DNA of 64,000 bases, taken from Calothrix sp. NIES-3974 (GTDB lineage: Bacteria > Cyanobacteriota > Cyanobacteriia > Cyanobacteriales > Nostocaceae). Under the pieces are notes generated by a model. It was not told the origin of the DNA, searched no databases, and worked only from the letters and a program-made list of their open reading frames with translations. The stretch covers positions 682,001 through 746,000 of the forward strand of contig NZ_AP018254.1 in NCBI RefSeq assembly GCF_002368395.1, given 5' to 3'. The position numbers were made by a program, and so were the translations under genes. Below, piece by piece: positions 30,491-38,843 of the stretch (within the stretch, counting starts at the first letter, position 1; every line of letters starts with the position of its first letter).

Positions 30491-30566
30491 GTGCTTGCAG
30501 ACCAGGTTTTGCCCATTGCCACAACCCACGGTAAAATGTCAGTAAAATCTAGGGAGAAGCCTCAAA

Positions 30567-30788
30567 ATGGGTACTTTGCCAGAAATTGAAGCCGCAATCA
30601 AACAGCTACCCGAAAACGATGCTCGTCAATTAGCTGCATGGTTGGCAGAATATTTGGAACAGATGTGGGATAAACAAATCGAAGATGATTTGGTATCGGG
30701 AAAATTAGATCGATTAATTACCAAAGCCGAAGCAGATATTGCAGCAAACCGGGTGCGAGATATAGATGAAATCCTTATCGACTCCTGA
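30567..30788 (+). CDS. Antitoxin of a RelE/ParE-type toxin-antitoxin pair
   Basis: 73 aa, acidic and helical (IKQLPENDARQLAAWLAEYL and a charged C-terminus). It precedes and overlaps by 23 bases a RelE-superfamily toxin gene, the usual antitoxin-first order. Antitoxins of this type bind and block the toxin and repress the shared promoter. The start ATG follows GGGAGAAGCC at suitable distance. The assignment rests mainly on context. Confidence 0.7.
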   Translation: MGTLPEIEAAIKQLPENDARQLAAWLAEYLEQMWDKQIEDDLVSGKLDRLITKAEADIAANRVRDIDEILIDS

Positions 30789-31029
30789 TTTTTGGGAAAC
30801 CTATGCTCAACTACCAAAAGATATAAAAGAACAGGCAAAAAAAGTATATCAACTGTGGCAAGAAAATCAATCCCACCCATCTTTGCATTTTAAGAAAGCT
30901 GGCAAAAATCTTTGGTCTGCGCGTGTGACTAATGGATATCGAGCTTTAGCTCTAAAGAAGGGAGATGATTATTACTGGTTTTGGATCGGTACTCATAAGG
31001 AGTATGATGGGTTGTTATCCTACAATTAG
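30766..31029 (+). CDS. RelE/ParE-superfamily toxin
   Basis: 87 aa basic protein with the RelE-fold pattern: an N-terminal helix (QLPKDIKEQAKKVYQLWQEN), then SLHFKKAG, SARVTNGYRALAL and the C-terminal strand YYWFWIGTHKEYDGLL. Relatives cleave mRNA on the ribosome or inhibit gyrase. It is translationally coupled to the antitoxin. Its TAG stop codon (31027-31029) is the first three bases of a MITE-like repeat, so the element inserted at, or supplied, the end of the gene. Confidence 0.82.
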   Translation: MKSLSTPDFWETYAQLPKDIKEQAKKVYQLWQENQSHPSLHFKKAGKNLWSARVTNGYRALALKKGDDYYWFWIGTHKEYDGLLSYN

Positions 31030-31150
31030 GACTTATGCACTCGTTGTGAGAAATCAGGTGTTTGGAATTGCTACTTTGTGACCCTACGGTCGATCCACTA
31101 CGCGAAGAAGTGTAATGACGGTGCTTACGTTGTCCTTGCGTAAGTCCTGT
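31027..31150. repeat. MITE-like element with TAGGACTTA ends, copy 2
   Basis: The left end TAGGACTTATGCAC and right end CCTTGCGTAAGTCCT are imperfect inverted repeats about 124 bp apart. Similar ends occur at 11511-11614. Confidence 0.6.
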
Positions 31151-31616
31151 AAATATTACTTTGGTGATCCCACTGCCAAAAATCCATCTGCAAAATTAAT
31201 TGCGATCGCCTGAAGGGGTAAAAGTTGGAAATATAGCAGAAAGGAAAACGCGATCGCTATCGTACTGTTTTAAGATGAAGTTGCACATCACAGGTTGTCC
31301 GAAGCGGGGAGGAATGACGAACCAATCTCCTAATCTTCAATGATAACAAGTTGCTGAGATTGCCGAGTTCCAGTTGTTTCCGCACTGCAAGAGCAAAAAG
31401 CAAGCTACACAACGACACGCAAAAAAATTATATGCAGCTTCATCTCAAATTGGTATTAGGGTATGATGTGTTGTTCAAAATGTCTTTTTAACAGCTTAAA
31501 TCCATTTCAACAGACTACAAATTAAACATAAATACTGAGAGTAATTATTTACCATAATTATGGATATTTATGTATTTGCTGTTCAGGTAAAAGATTTAGG
31601 GGTAAATATTTCATAT
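31030..31616. other. Intergenic region holding a repeat and a gene-end fragment
   Basis: After the MITE-like element there is the second gene-end fragment (31156-31252) and near 31292 a short dispersed text (GTTGTCCGAAGCGGGGAGG) shared with 10460. No intact gene is seen. Confidence 0.5.
31156..31252 (-). pseudogene. Duplicated gene-end fragment, copy 2
   Basis: The minus strand reads AFSFLLYFQLLPLQAIAI, then GFLAVGSPK and a TAA stop at 31156-31158. It is about 92% identical over 87 bp to 30404-30490. Together the two copies bracket the toxin-antitoxin pair as direct repeats. Confidence 0.5.
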
Positions 31617-32558
31617 TTAGTTAACAGATAAAACTTTTCGTAATTCTGTAGTTGCCTTTTCGATTGAGTCAATACTTCCGGCGTTGACTAATCCATAGTA
31701 ATCAAACATATAAATTCGATTATTTTGAGCAGCTTTTAATTTATTCCAAAAAGGTTCTTTTTTAAACCCATCTAATACCTCTTGAGGTGAACCAGCTTGC
31801 GGATTACTAACAATAATCAAAACTTCTGGATTTGCTGCTAAAATTTTTTCTGGAGACAGGGTGACATAACCACTCACAGGACTTTTACCTTGCAGATCAG
31901 CAGCTATATTTTTGATGGGAAATCTTTCCAAAAGGTTTCCAGCCCAACTTGATTTATTGGGTGATAAAATCGGTTGACGACTGACTATGACTAGGGTAGG
32001 TACTTTGCAATTCTCAGTGGTACATGTAGAATTGGTTTTTAAAAAGCCTTGGTAACGGTTTAGTAAGGGTTGGGGGTCTGTACCTGTTAATTGAGCGAGA
32101 TTTTTGGTTAGTGCTTCCAATGATTCCCAACTATTGACTTTGGTGAGTAGGGTTTTAATTCCTAGTTCTTTGAGTCTATCTGTAACTTGATTAGAAAAAC
32201 CTTCCGCACCAATGACTAAATCGGGTTTGAGGGCTAAAATCTTTTCTAAATTTGGCGGTGTTCTTTCTTGACTGACACGGGGAATATCTTGGAAATTCGG
32301 GTTTTGATTCAGTAATCTGCTTCCTGTTATCCCCACTAATTTAGATTTATCTAGTTGATAAATAATATCCGCACTCAAGGAAGTTAACGCAATAATTCTC
32401 TTTGCTGATTCCTGGGGTTGTGGGGAATTTGTATTTATCTTATTATCTACCGCTTTGGGTGTTTCTGGAACTGGGGATACATTTGAGGTTGTACAACCTA
32501 TTAAAGTCAGACTTAAAATTATTCCCAGTCCGGATGATAGTAAAGTGGAATATTTCAT
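31617..32558 (-). CDS. ABC transporter substrate-binding lipoprotein (FecB/BtuF type)
   Basis: 313 aa. The N-terminus ends in a lipobox LTLIGC, so the protein is a lipoprotein. The body has the two-lobed TroA/FecB pattern: IIALTSLSADIIYQL, then LKPDLVIGAEGF, and a C-terminal NRIYMFDYYG. Such proteins capture ferric siderophores or cobalamin in the periplasm. It follows a TonB receptor and a VOC gene on the same strand, which indicates uptake of an iron chelate or corrinoid. No permease or ATPase gene is present in the cluster. Confidence 0.85.
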   Translation of the reverse strand: MKYSTLLSSGLGIILSLTLIGCTTSNVSPVPETPKAVDNKINTNSPQPQESAKRIIALTSLSADIIYQLDKSKLVGITGSRLLNQNPNFQDIPRVSQERTPPNLEKILALKPDLVIGAEGFSNQVTDRLKELGIKTLLTKVNSWESLEALTKNLAQLTGTDPQPLLNRYQGFLKTNSTCTTENCKVPTLVIVSRQPILSPNKSSWAGNLLERFPIKNIAADLQGKSPVSGYVTLSPEKILAANPEVLIIVSNPQAGSPQEVLDGFKKEPFWNKLKAAQNNRIYMFDYYGLVNAGSIDSIEKATTELRKVLSVN

Positions 32559-32841
32559 GATTAGTAATGGAGTAGGGTTTACTAGTTATATAAGTCGGGT
32601 TTAAACAAGATAATCTTGTGAAAAACCCGATTTATTAACAGAGAAATCTCGATTAAATGAGATAGTTTTTTCAGAAATCTGAATTGTCAGCAATGGGTCA
32701 GGTTGTTGTTAAAAAATCATTTCAGAAGCTGGGTTTTTCAAATAAATGTCGATTCCAGCAGAAAATCTTGCTAAAAACCCTAATTCTCACAAATTGATCT
32801 GAATTACGTATTTTTACTACTTCCCCAGGGAAATGATGACT

Positions 32842-33210
32842 TTATTGATTTTCAGATGATGTTACTGGTGCAGTTGGTTGTACCAAACTAATTAAATGTC
32901 CATCGGGTGTACGAACTGCTGCGACTTTTCCAAAGAAGGGTTCACGAATTCTTCCTTCTAATTTTGCTCCCATTGCTTCCAATTTTTCAACTATTCCATA
33001 AACATCTTCGACGCGAAAGCTTAAAATTGGAGAACTTCCTGGATTGGGATTTTCTGCATGATGTAAGACAATAGTTGTTCCATCTGCATCTAATTCTGCC
33101 ATTCCATTACTGATTTCCTTAATAGTAATTCCCAATCCCTCATTGTAAAACTTTGCTACTGCTTGCGTATCTTTAACCATGAGTAACACTTGTGTAAATT
33201 GAGGTTTCAT
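32842..33210 (-). CDS. VOC family (glyoxalase/bleomycin-resistance fold) protein
   Basis: 122 aa single VOC module, with FTQVLLMVKDTQAVAKFY at the start and VRTPDGHLISLVQP at the end. These are metal-dependent enzymes or binding proteins with varied substrates, and nothing here narrows it. It lies between the TonB receptor and the substrate-binding protein on the same strand and may be co-transcribed with them. Length is typical. Confidence 0.85.
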   Translation of the reverse strand: MKPQFTQVLLMVKDTQAVAKFYNEGLGITIKEISNGMAELDADGTTIVLHHAENPNPGSSPILSFRVEDVYGIVEKLEAMGAKLEGRIREPFFGKVAAVRTPDGHLISLVQPTAPVTSSENQ

Positions 33211-33446
33211 CTCATATCTCCTAATTGTAAATTAATTGTGATTTTTGCTGACAAAATACTGTTAATAAGATGCACTGATGATTAATATTTACAGTTTGAA
33301 AGGGTGATAACCTCTGGAGGGTAAAAATAAACTTGGTAAAAGTAGGCAAAACCTAAATTTGAAGTGAGAAGTCGGATTTTGAGAATAGATATCTTTAATA
33401 CTGGAGAGATGTTATAAAAAACCCGACTCCTGGGATATCCTCCCCA

Positions 33447-36137
33447 TCAAAACCTCACCGTCAAACTAGCTGCAACACTTAAACCAGGTTGGGTATAAAG
33501 TTCCAAATCTGGACTGGTTGTAGTTAATCCTCGAACATCAGACCATTCCCAATATTTTTGATTGAACAGGTTAAATACACCAATATTTAAAGTTGTATTG
33601 GGATTGAAGTTGTAATACCCAATCAAATCCACACTAGTGTATCCCGATGGTTTAAATTGGTTTGCTAATGCAACTCGGTCTTTTCTCCCTACCAAGGTAG
33701 TGAATAATTGGGTTCCCCAACGGTTTTCCGGTGAACGATATCCAATTCCAATAATTCCTTTAATGGGGTCTACAGACTCCAGGGGTTGGTTAGTTTGTAA
33801 ATCTGTTCCCTCTGCATACGCAAGACTTGCAAATAAATTCAACCCTTCTGGTTTTCCATTGAAGCGGTATTCTGCTTTTGCTTCCACACCATAAATTTCC
33901 GCACCTTTAGTGTTTTGGGATTGAAATTGTTGGAATGTTCTTCCTCCAATCACGGATGTTCCCACATTCACTGTTTGGATGAAGTTGTTGTAACGGTTGT
34001 AAAATCCCGTCACCCCAGCATTCAAGTATGAAGAGTTGTAACGTAATCCCAACTCATAGCTATCACTGGTTTCCGGTTTTAAATTTGCATTCGGTAATAC
34101 GGTGTAAAAAGAAGCAAAGTTTGTGAAGGCGATCGCAGCGTCATCGTAGGGAGGACTGCGGAAACCACGGACATATTGTCCGTATAATGATACTTCGGGT
34201 GTAAGTTTGGCTATTATCCCTAATTTGGGTGAAATCGCTGAAGCTGATATTCCCTCTACTTTGTAATTCTCGGTGTTAATACGGGCAAAATCTGCATCGT
34301 TATTGTCGGGTTTGAGTTGGTAATAATCGTAACGGATACCAGGTATGATGGTGATTCTATCATCCCCTAGGGATATTTCATCTTGTATGTACAAACCGAT
34401 ACGGAGAGTGTCGGCGTCAGGGAAGGTTTTATTGGGGAAGAGTTCACCACCAACGTTTTTGGTCGAAGTTCCCGCAGTCAAGTTAAATTCCGTGTTGTCA
34501 CGGGGACGGGATGTGTTGGTGTTGAGAATATCTAAACCGTAAACTAAGCGATGATTCAGACTACCTGTTCGGAAGTTACTTTCTAGTTGGACATCACCAC
34601 CAACCGTGTTCTGTAAGAAGCGGTTTTGGGAAACCCGACGACGGAGGGAGGTTCCAATTTGACGCAATTCCTCAACGTTTTCCGTAGTTTCTGCATCCTG
34701 ATAGTAGAATTGCGATCGCGCTTTTTGCACGAAGCTACCATCGGGGTTATTATACTCGTAGGCAATACTTCCCCGACCTCGACGGGTATAGTCTTCAGCA
34801 TTTTGACTTAAACGTCGCGAACCAGGAGGTCCAGGAAGCGAAACAGCAGCACTTCTCACATCCGTATCCGTCTGTTGTTCAAAGAATTCCCCTGTGAGTT
34901 TAAAAGTATTACGACTGTCGGGTTGTAGGACGACTTTTCCGAGAAAGTTGTTACCACCTATCGTTTGGGGATTAGGGTTACGACCACCAAAGTTTTTGTT
35001 TTCCTGACCATCCCGACGGGTATATACAAAGGAGGTGGATAGTTTATCATCTCCAGCTGCAACGGTGAAGGTTTCTGCAAAACTGGAATCAACTCTGTTG
35101 TAAGCAACTTTCCCGCTCACAAACCCTTCTTTACCAAAGATATCTAAATAATCTATAGGGTCTTTAGTGATGTAGGAAACCACACCTCCAATAGCATCAC
35201 TCCCATACAAACTAGAACCAGGTCCCCGGATAATTTCCACTCGTTTGAGACTATCAAAATCAACTAAATCACGACTGGTATTGAAGTAAATATCGGGAAC
35301 TCTTACACCATCTATCTGAATTAATACCCGATTCCCTTCAATTCCCCGAATATTAATACTAGAATTTCCGGAACGGGTGGGACGATTGCGTACTGAAACA
35401 CCCGGTTCATATCTAACTAAATCTTTAATATCCTGGACAAAGTTAGTTTCTAATTCTTCAGAACGAATCACAGAAATTGTTCCAGGAGTATCTTGAACTG
35501 CTCGTTCCGTTCTTGTCCCGGTGACGGTGATTTCAATATCACTTTCACTTCTAGTATTTTCATTCCTCGGATTTACAGATGTAGGTTGATTTTCTACTGC
35601 TGGTGTTGCTTCCGGTTCCGCTGGTTTTTCTGGTGCTGGAGGTTGGGATACTTGGTTATTTTTAATGGAATTAACTTGAAATACTAAACCTTTTTGGTCA
35701 TCAAATAATTCAATTTGGGGTTTACCTGTTTCCCCGACTACAGTAAATTGAATTGTATTGGCATCTGTTTGATTGACAATTATTTCGACAATCCCTTCTG
35801 TCGGTTTTGTAAAACCAACCCTATCCCCAGATGTTAAACGCAATTTAGCATTAGGTATATTGACAATTAACGATTTGTCGCTTTCCTGGGGAATTACTTG
35901 TAATTTATCAGATGCAGGTGTTTCCAGAAGTATTTCCACACCCTTTTCATTTTTCTCCAATTTCACCCCAGTAATTTCTACCAAAGACTGAGCTATTTGC
36001 AGGTTGGTATGAGCAGAATTTTCTTGCTGTTGAGCAATAGATTCACTTTTATGTGTTGCTAAAGCTGGTGTAGATGACAAGGACAGCAAATACAGATTTA
36101 ATAACGTTGCACTGAAAAATAATAAGCGTAATTTCAT
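33447..36137 (-). CDS. TonB-dependent outer-membrane receptor with AMIN domain
   Basis: 896 aa. A signal peptide (1-27) precedes an AMIN domain (about 50-150: VEITGVKLEKNEKGVEILLE), a Pro-rich linker, a plug domain (about 200-320: ITVTGTRTERAVQDTPGTIS, RGIEGNRVLIQIDGVRV, GSDAIGGVVSYITK) and a 22-strand barrel ending in a C-terminal Phe (VAASLTVRF). The AMIN-plug-barrel order is typical of cyanobacterial siderophore receptors. It imports iron chelates or related ligands with energy from TonB. Iron regulation is expected but no clear Fur box was identified. Confidence 0.93.
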   Translation of the reverse strand: MKLRLLFFSATLLNLYLLSLSSTPALATHKSESIAQQQENSAHTNLQIAQSLVEITGVKLEKNEKGVEILLETPASDKLQVIPQESDKSLIVNIPNAKLRLTSGDRVGFTKPTEGIVEIIVNQTDANTIQFTVVGETGKPQIELFDDQKGLVFQVNSIKNNQVSQPPAPEKPAEPEATPAVENQPTSVNPRNENTRSESDIEITVTGTRTERAVQDTPGTISVIRSEELETNFVQDIKDLVRYEPGVSVRNRPTRSGNSSINIRGIEGNRVLIQIDGVRVPDIYFNTSRDLVDFDSLKRVEIIRGPGSSLYGSDAIGGVVSYITKDPIDYLDIFGKEGFVSGKVAYNRVDSSFAETFTVAAGDDKLSTSFVYTRRDGQENKNFGGRNPNPQTIGGNNFLGKVVLQPDSRNTFKLTGEFFEQQTDTDVRSAAVSLPGPPGSRRLSQNAEDYTRRGRGSIAYEYNNPDGSFVQKARSQFYYQDAETTENVEELRQIGTSLRRRVSQNRFLQNTVGGDVQLESNFRTGSLNHRLVYGLDILNTNTSRPRDNTEFNLTAGTSTKNVGGELFPNKTFPDADTLRIGLYIQDEISLGDDRITIIPGIRYDYYQLKPDNNDADFARINTENYKVEGISASAISPKLGIIAKLTPEVSLYGQYVRGFRSPPYDDAAIAFTNFASFYTVLPNANLKPETSDSYELGLRYNSSYLNAGVTGFYNRYNNFIQTVNVGTSVIGGRTFQQFQSQNTKGAEIYGVEAKAEYRFNGKPEGLNLFASLAYAEGTDLQTNQPLESVDPIKGIIGIGYRSPENRWGTQLFTTLVGRKDRVALANQFKPSGYTSVDLIGYYNFNPNTTLNIGVFNLFNQKYWEWSDVRGLTTTSPDLELYTQPGLSVAASLTVRF

Positions 36138-36297
36138 AAATTCTCACCGCATCTTTTTGGTAAATTCGACTTACACATCTCAATTCCCGACCCCAAAAAT
36201 CCCATCCAATTTACACGGAATTCATATCACCTGAAATTTTCCACTTCAAAATAGTCATTAGTCATCAACCAATGACATCTCACCAATATTCACTGAA

Positions 36298-36399
36298 CCC
36301 GCATTTCTCACAAAACCCTAAAACTCATAGGGAGTAGGGAGTATAGGGGAAATTAGTCCGTCACTCAAGGCTTACAACTTACTCATGAGAAATCCAGGT
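36298..36399 (+). repeat. Dispersed element with ATTTCTCA ends, copy 3
   Basis: It begins CCCGCATTTCTCACAAAACC and ends ACTCATGAGAAATCCAGG, so the ends are inverted repeats. The inner CACTCAAGGCTTACAACTTA text is shared with the other copies. Confidence 0.7.
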
Positions 36400-36842
36400 G
36401 AAGTAGACCATCAGACCAAGATATAAATATCAAGCTAATAAATGCACATACTGTTCGATTTCTTTCACCCTGAGTCAAATAATTTCAGAATTCAGAAAAT
36501 TGTAGTCAAACAAAATACTCAAATCCTGTATTCGGACTATTCGAGATGTACTTGAAACTACAATCCGTAATTTCGCTTCTTGAGATTTACTCGCAGATAC
36601 TTGCTGCTATGTAAACATTGGAACACTAATAAAACTTATTGTCAACTACTTCGGTTAGCTTTTGTCTACAAATCTTTAAATAAAATGATTGCTGGGACTT
36701 TAATATCTGATAATAAATTTGATTAGTCTTATCGCTAAAGAAGAGTTAATTAATAAAAATACTGAATATAGCAGGGGCAAATTGGATAATCAGTACAAAC
36801 GACCTCCGCCATTCTGCTTATTTGTAGCTATTCGGAGATTAA

Positions 36843-36876
36843 TGTGATATGAATCACAATAAACTTAAGTTATAAT
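36843..36876 (+). promoter_or_regulatory. CRP-type (SYCRP1-like) site and -10 box
   Basis: TGTGATATGAATCACA is a perfect TGTGA-N6-TCACA palindrome at 36843-36858, the consensus of cyanobacterial cAMP receptor proteins. A TATAAT box lies at 36871-36876, giving a start near 36883 and a 5' leader of about 93 bases before the lipoprotein gene at 36976. The site centre would be near -32, closer than the usual -41.5, so it could repress or use another start. Confidence 0.55.
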
Positions 36877-36975
36877 ACTGATTAATTTCCCGATGATTAA
36901 AATGATTTCAATGTTTCAGGAATTAAACAAACCGTCCGTGAAGTTCTGTGTAAGCTATTTTGATTAAAGATATTT

Positions 36976-37506
36976 ATGATACATACACTTACTGGCGGCA
37001 ACGGAAAAGCTCTGTCTTTTTCATCTTGGTGGAGAAATTTCATGATGATGGGGATGATTTTGGGTGGCAGTATAATTTTAGTTGGTTGTCAACCGGAATC
37101 AGAAGTGAACTCGGAGGACGCAGTTATTTCCGGTGATCAAGTTCCCCAAATAGTGCAAAATGTATTTGCCCAGAAATATCCTGGAAGAACCCCGCAGTGG
37201 GAAAGTCAACCATATGGTTACGAAGCTGTATTTTCCGAGAATGGAATTGAGTACGAAGTAGAACTTTCCGCAGACGGACGGTGGTTGGAAACAGAATATG
37301 AGGTGTCGAGCGATGAGCAATTTCCTGCTGCTGTATTAGATCAGGTTCGTTCTCGGTATCCTGGATACCAAATTACCAAGCGGGAAATCGAAATTACACC
37401 CAAGGGAGTGTTCTATGAAGTAGAAGTGGAAAATGGTAGTGAGGAAATAGAATTATATTTTGACGGACAAGGCAACTTGGCTGAAAATTATCATGAAGAT
37501 GTCTAG
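36976..37506 (+). CDS. PepSY-like lipoprotein
   Basis: 176 aa. A hydrophobic segment ends in the lipobox ILVGC (about residue 37), so the protein is lipid-anchored. The mature part has two PepSY-like repeats: QIVQNVFAQKYPGRTPQW...YEAVFSENGIEYEVELSADG, then VLDQVRSRYPGYQITKRE...YEVEVENG with EIELYFDGQG. The mature protein is very acidic. PepSY-like domains often inhibit proteases or bind ligands in the periplasm; the role here is unknown. A CRP-type site upstream suggests cAMP control. Confidence 0.75.
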   Translation: MIHTLTGGNGKALSFSSWWRNFMMMGMILGGSIILVGCQPESEVNSEDAVISGDQVPQIVQNVFAQKYPGRTPQWESQPYGYEAVFSENGIEYEVELSADGRWLETEYEVSSDEQFPAAVLDQVRSRYPGYQITKREIEITPKGVFYEVEVENGSEEIELYFDGQGNLAENYHEDV

Positions 37507-37658
37507 TGATTGTGAGGGGTTGTGGGAGTAGTTCTAGTCCTTGATTTGATTTGAGGGATTTATCTGTGCCTTTTCTCACCGAGCAAAATTCATGCGATCG
37601 CACTCCATAAACAAAAATAATCAGGGAAATTTTTCCCGCGATGGGTGTCGCAAGTTGG

Positions 37659-37664
37659 TATAAT
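37659..37664 (+). promoter_or_regulatory. Extended -10 box
   Basis: TGGTATAAT is a perfect -10 hexamer with the extended TGn element. It sits inside the upstream extension of the following frame, so transcription from here excludes the GTG at 37645 as start and favours the ATG at 37684 or 37717. Confidence 0.5.
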
Positions 37665-37683
37665 ATGCCGATTGCACAGGATT

Positions 37684-38739
37684 ATGCGGCTACATATTGT
37701 GGAATACACCGATTCGATGGATAATCTGGCAGATGCCCTTCAACAGCCAGTTGATTTTGACTTTGAATTACCCGATCCGGAGGATGAGGGGATTCCGGAT
37801 GCGGATTTCATGCAAAAAGTCGATGTGGCGTGGCAAGTTTGTGATAAATTCGATTTGCAAACAGAAATTTGGCGAGGGCGAATTTTACGCGCAGTACGTG
37901 ACCGGGAAAAAATCGGTGGTGATGGTCGGGGAACTGGCTTTTTGCGCTGGCTCAAGGAACGGGAAATTAGCAAAAGTCAAGCCTATAAGTGGATTCAACT
38001 GGCTAATAGTGCGGATACCTTGCTAGATGAGGGGAAAGTTGATCCGCGTTCCATTAACAATTTTAGCAAACGGGCATTTGTGGAAACAGCTAAGGCTGCA
38101 CCAGAAGTTCAGCAAATGTTAGGTGAAGCGGCTAAAAAAGGTGATAAAATTACGGGGCGCGAGGTGAAACAACTAACGGAAGAATGGACAGCCATGTCCA
38201 GTGACCTATTGCCAGAACCAGTTCGCGAAAAAGCTGCTGATAACTCCCTTCCTCCCCGTTATATAGCCCCTCTAGTTCGGGAAATGGAAAAACTACCGGA
38301 AGTCCATCAAACTGTCCTCCAAAGGGAAATTGCGGAGAATCCTGACCTAGATACGGTTAAACAAGCAACAACGGAAGCTCGTAATTTAGCGAAATATCTC
38401 AAAGCGTCTGCTCAAGTTCAAGCTTTAGCTAGCCAAGAAGTTGATGTGGAACAAGCTTTGTTAGAAGCGCAGCGAATTAATTGTTTAAATGTGGCGGCTG
38501 ATTTGGTGAATCAAGCGTCTCAAATGGAACAGACAATCGCTAAAATGTACATGACTTGGAAGCGGATTGCCAACCTTGCGGATCGATTATACGTGGATAC
38601 GGGTGCTAGTACACCCCATTTACGTTCGTTATTGGAATGTATCGAACCCTTGGGTAGTCAATTGATGGAAATTAAAATCGGTAGCACTGAAACCACGGAA
38701 CGGACTATTCGGATACAGTTGACGGAGGAGGAAGTGTAA
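37684..38739 (+). CDS. Cytosolic protein of unknown function with ParB/HTH-like segment
   Basis: About 351 aa from the ATG at 37684 (the frame also opens at a GTG at 37645). Not firmly recognised. The N-terminal part is acidic (DFELPDPEDEGIPDAD). Residues about 75-110 have FLRWLKEREISKSQAYKWI, which resembles the helix-turn-helix of phage/plasmid DUF3102 or ParB-like proteins. The rest is helical, with VEQALLEAQRINCLNVAADL. There is no signal peptide. A DNA-binding role is plausible but not proven. Confidence 0.6.
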   Translation: MRLHIVEYTDSMDNLADALQQPVDFDFELPDPEDEGIPDADFMQKVDVAWQVCDKFDLQTEIWRGRILRAVRDREKIGGDGRGTGFLRWLKEREISKSQAYKWIQLANSADTLLDEGKVDPRSINNFSKRAFVETAKAAPEVQQMLGEAAKKGDKITGREVKQLTEEWTAMSSDLLPEPVREKAADNSLPPRYIAPLVREMEKLPEVHQTVLQREIAENPDLDTVKQATTEARNLAKYLKASAQVQALASQEVDVEQALLEAQRINCLNVAADLVNQASQMEQTIAKMYMTWKRIANLADRLYVDTGASTPHLRSLLECIEPLGSQLMEIKIGSTETTERTIRIQLTEEEV

Positions 38740-38843
38740 AAAGAATAATTTTTGAGATGAATCCCTGAGCTTTGACTAGGAAGTGAGGAGAAGTTAAAAG
38801 GGATGGAGAGTCAGGAGAAAGTTGCTCCTCCTCCCATTCACTC

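Larger units (their letters stand above)
36138..36975. other. Intergenic region between divergent genes
   Basis: It contains the promoter side of the TonB receptor gene, a dispersed element (36298-36399) and, near the right end, a CRP-type palindrome with a -10 box. No gene is seen. Confidence 0.55.

Noticed and set aside
36138-36297. Fur box upstream of the TonB receptor
   Set aside because: Only a weak AATGACTATTTTGAA-like text was found, too far from the GATAATGATAATCATTATC-type consensus.
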